From the NCBI GenBank assembly GCA_023398105.1, contig JAEWST010000064.1:13426-77425 (forward strand): DNA of 64,000 nt, in the 5' to 3' direction. Both the position numbers and the translations under genes were made by a program. Source of the stretch: Bacillota bacterium (lineage in GTDB: Bacteria; Bacillota; Clostridia; Acetivibrionales; DSM-1351). The notes under the pieces are model-generated. The model saw only the letters and a program-made list of their open reading frames with translations. It searched no databases and had not been told where the DNA came from. Shown in pieces: positions 63,418 to 64,000 of this stretch; within the stretch, counting starts at the first letter, position 1, and each line of letters begins with the position of its first letter.

Positions 63418-63487
63418 ATATTCACTCCAGTTATAAGGCTTATTTGTAATTAAAAACCCTCTATGGTTAATATTTTAGGTCTCGAAT

Positions 63488-63769
63488 TTAGTTTTTATTA
63501 TTTATAACCAAAACAGCATCTTCAATTATTGGTTTTACATTATAATATAAAGCATCTGCCATTCTTATATAATCATTTTGCTCCATTACATTTAAAAGAT
63601 ACGCTAATAATTCATCCTTCTGCTCTAGTATTTGCTGATTATTTACAAAATTCTCAGCAAAAAACACTGCTATATCATTACATATACCAACGTAATCCTT
63701 TTTTATTTCGTTAGGAAGTTTAAAATAAATATCAGCTACAAAAGACTCTATTTTTTCTGAAATATCCAT
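63488..63769 (-). CDS. Small helical hypothetical protein
   Basis: A 93-residue acidic, mostly helical protein without membrane segment or known motif (MDISEKIESFVADIYFKLP start; NNQQILEQKDELLAYLLNVMEQNDYIRMADALYYNV middle). GGAGG lies seven bases before the ATG at 63769; an upstream GTG is not favoured. It lies between the legionaminate genes and the truncated gene at the right edge, probably in the same transcript. Function unknown; flagellar-accessory role is possible from context. Confidence 0.7.
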   Translation of the reverse strand: MDISEKIESFVADIYFKLPNEIKKDYVGICNDIAVFFAENFVNNQQILEQKDELLAYLLNVMEQNDYIRMADALYYNVKPIIEDAVLVINNKN

Positions 63770-63771
63770 TT

Positions 63772-64000
63772 TCACACCTCCACTTTGTCAACTTTATCTA
63801 TATGTGACTCAAGAATTTCTATATAAGCATCTATACTTTCTATTACTTTCTTACTTACTGCTTTTAGAGTCTTATAATACTTTAGGTTTATTTCATACAT
63901 TTTCTTTTCATCTTCCTTTTCAAGCATCATTGGAAGAGAGTGAATATCACGATTATACGCTATTGTTATTGACTGTACAATAAACCTACCTGCTAAATTA
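63772..64000 (-). CDS. C-terminal part of a helical protein, cut by the window edge
   Basis: An open frame of 75 codons plus stop enters from beyond the right edge (first full codon at 63999). It reads as helical, with LPMMLEKEDEKKMYEINLKYYKTLKAVSKKVIESIDAYIEILESHIDKV near its end. The 63488-63769 gene starts a few bases after its stop, with its Shine-Dalgarno in the last codons, so the two are coupled. No family recognised from this fragment. Confidence 0.6.
   Translation of the reverse strand, partial: NLAGRFIVQSITIAYNRDIHSLPMMLEKEDEKKMYEINLKYYKTLKAVSKKVIESIDAYIEILESHIDKVDKVEV

Noticed and set aside
1..64000. CRISPR arrays, tRNA or rRNA genes, prophage
   Set aside because: No regularly spaced direct repeats with spacers, no cloverleaf or rRNA-like conserved stretch and no phage structural genes were recognised by reading.

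Overview
The window is A+T-rich and reads as chromosome of a mesophilic, cellulolytic or hemicellulolytic, flagellated anaerobic clostridium. The Ruminiclostridium (Clostridium cellulolyticum/papyrosolvens) group fits best. This is inferred from gene content: LplABC-type sugar importer with YesM/YesN-type regulators, cytoplasmic GH10 xylanase and GH2 beta-galactosidase, a malate dehydrogenase/malic enzyme pair, cyanophycin genes, a Gram-positive Tad pilus locus and a flagellin-glycan locus. No rRNA, tRNA, CRISPR array, phage or intact transposase was seen. Almost all genes lie on the minus strand; only a two-component pair (30-2257), a methyltransferase-like gene (27959-28990) and an alpha/beta hydrolase (49238-50209) lie on plus.

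Layout: (1) 30-2257 NarL-type sensor kinase/regulator; 2431-2952 nitroreductase. (2) 3103-16739 oligosaccharide utilisation: two AraC-type response regulators around one YesM kinase, solute-binding lipoprotein, two permeases, intracellular GH10 xylanase and GH2 beta-galactosidase. Imported xylo-oligosaccharides would be cut inside the cell. (3) 17094-19368 malic enzyme and malate dehydrogenase (malate shunt), each with a Rex-type operator candidate over its promoter. (4) 19861-27466 coaX, a low-complexity basic protein, birA, a MITE-like element, and cphB-cphA for cyanophycin breakdown and synthesis. (5) 29184-32311 leuCDB, then an AraC regulator, a DEAD-box helicase, an ABC-F protein with an unusual leader, and a radical SAM protein. 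(6) 38180-47788 a Tad-type pilus/secretion locus with three tiny tandem membrane proteins and a kinase/P-loop fusion. (7) 50349-54080 flgN, fliS, fliD, flaG, with a SigD-type promoter. (8) 54346-63417 a nearly complete CMP-legionaminic acid pathway, probably for flagellin glycosylation; two small genes follow at the right edge, the last one cut by the window end.

The least explained layer is non-coding. At least four dispersed intergenic repeat families are present: a ~75-bp family (8 copies), a hairpin leader element with compensatory stem changes (5 copies, two of them next to terminator-like hairpins, two ending in the Shine-Dalgarno of the next gene), an IS200/IS605-end-like palindromic family (3 copies), and a 340-bp MITE with perfect 20-bp terminal inverted repeats. 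Many gene starts below differ from the longest reading frame because a clear Shine-Dalgarno sequence points to an internal ATG, GTG or TTG.
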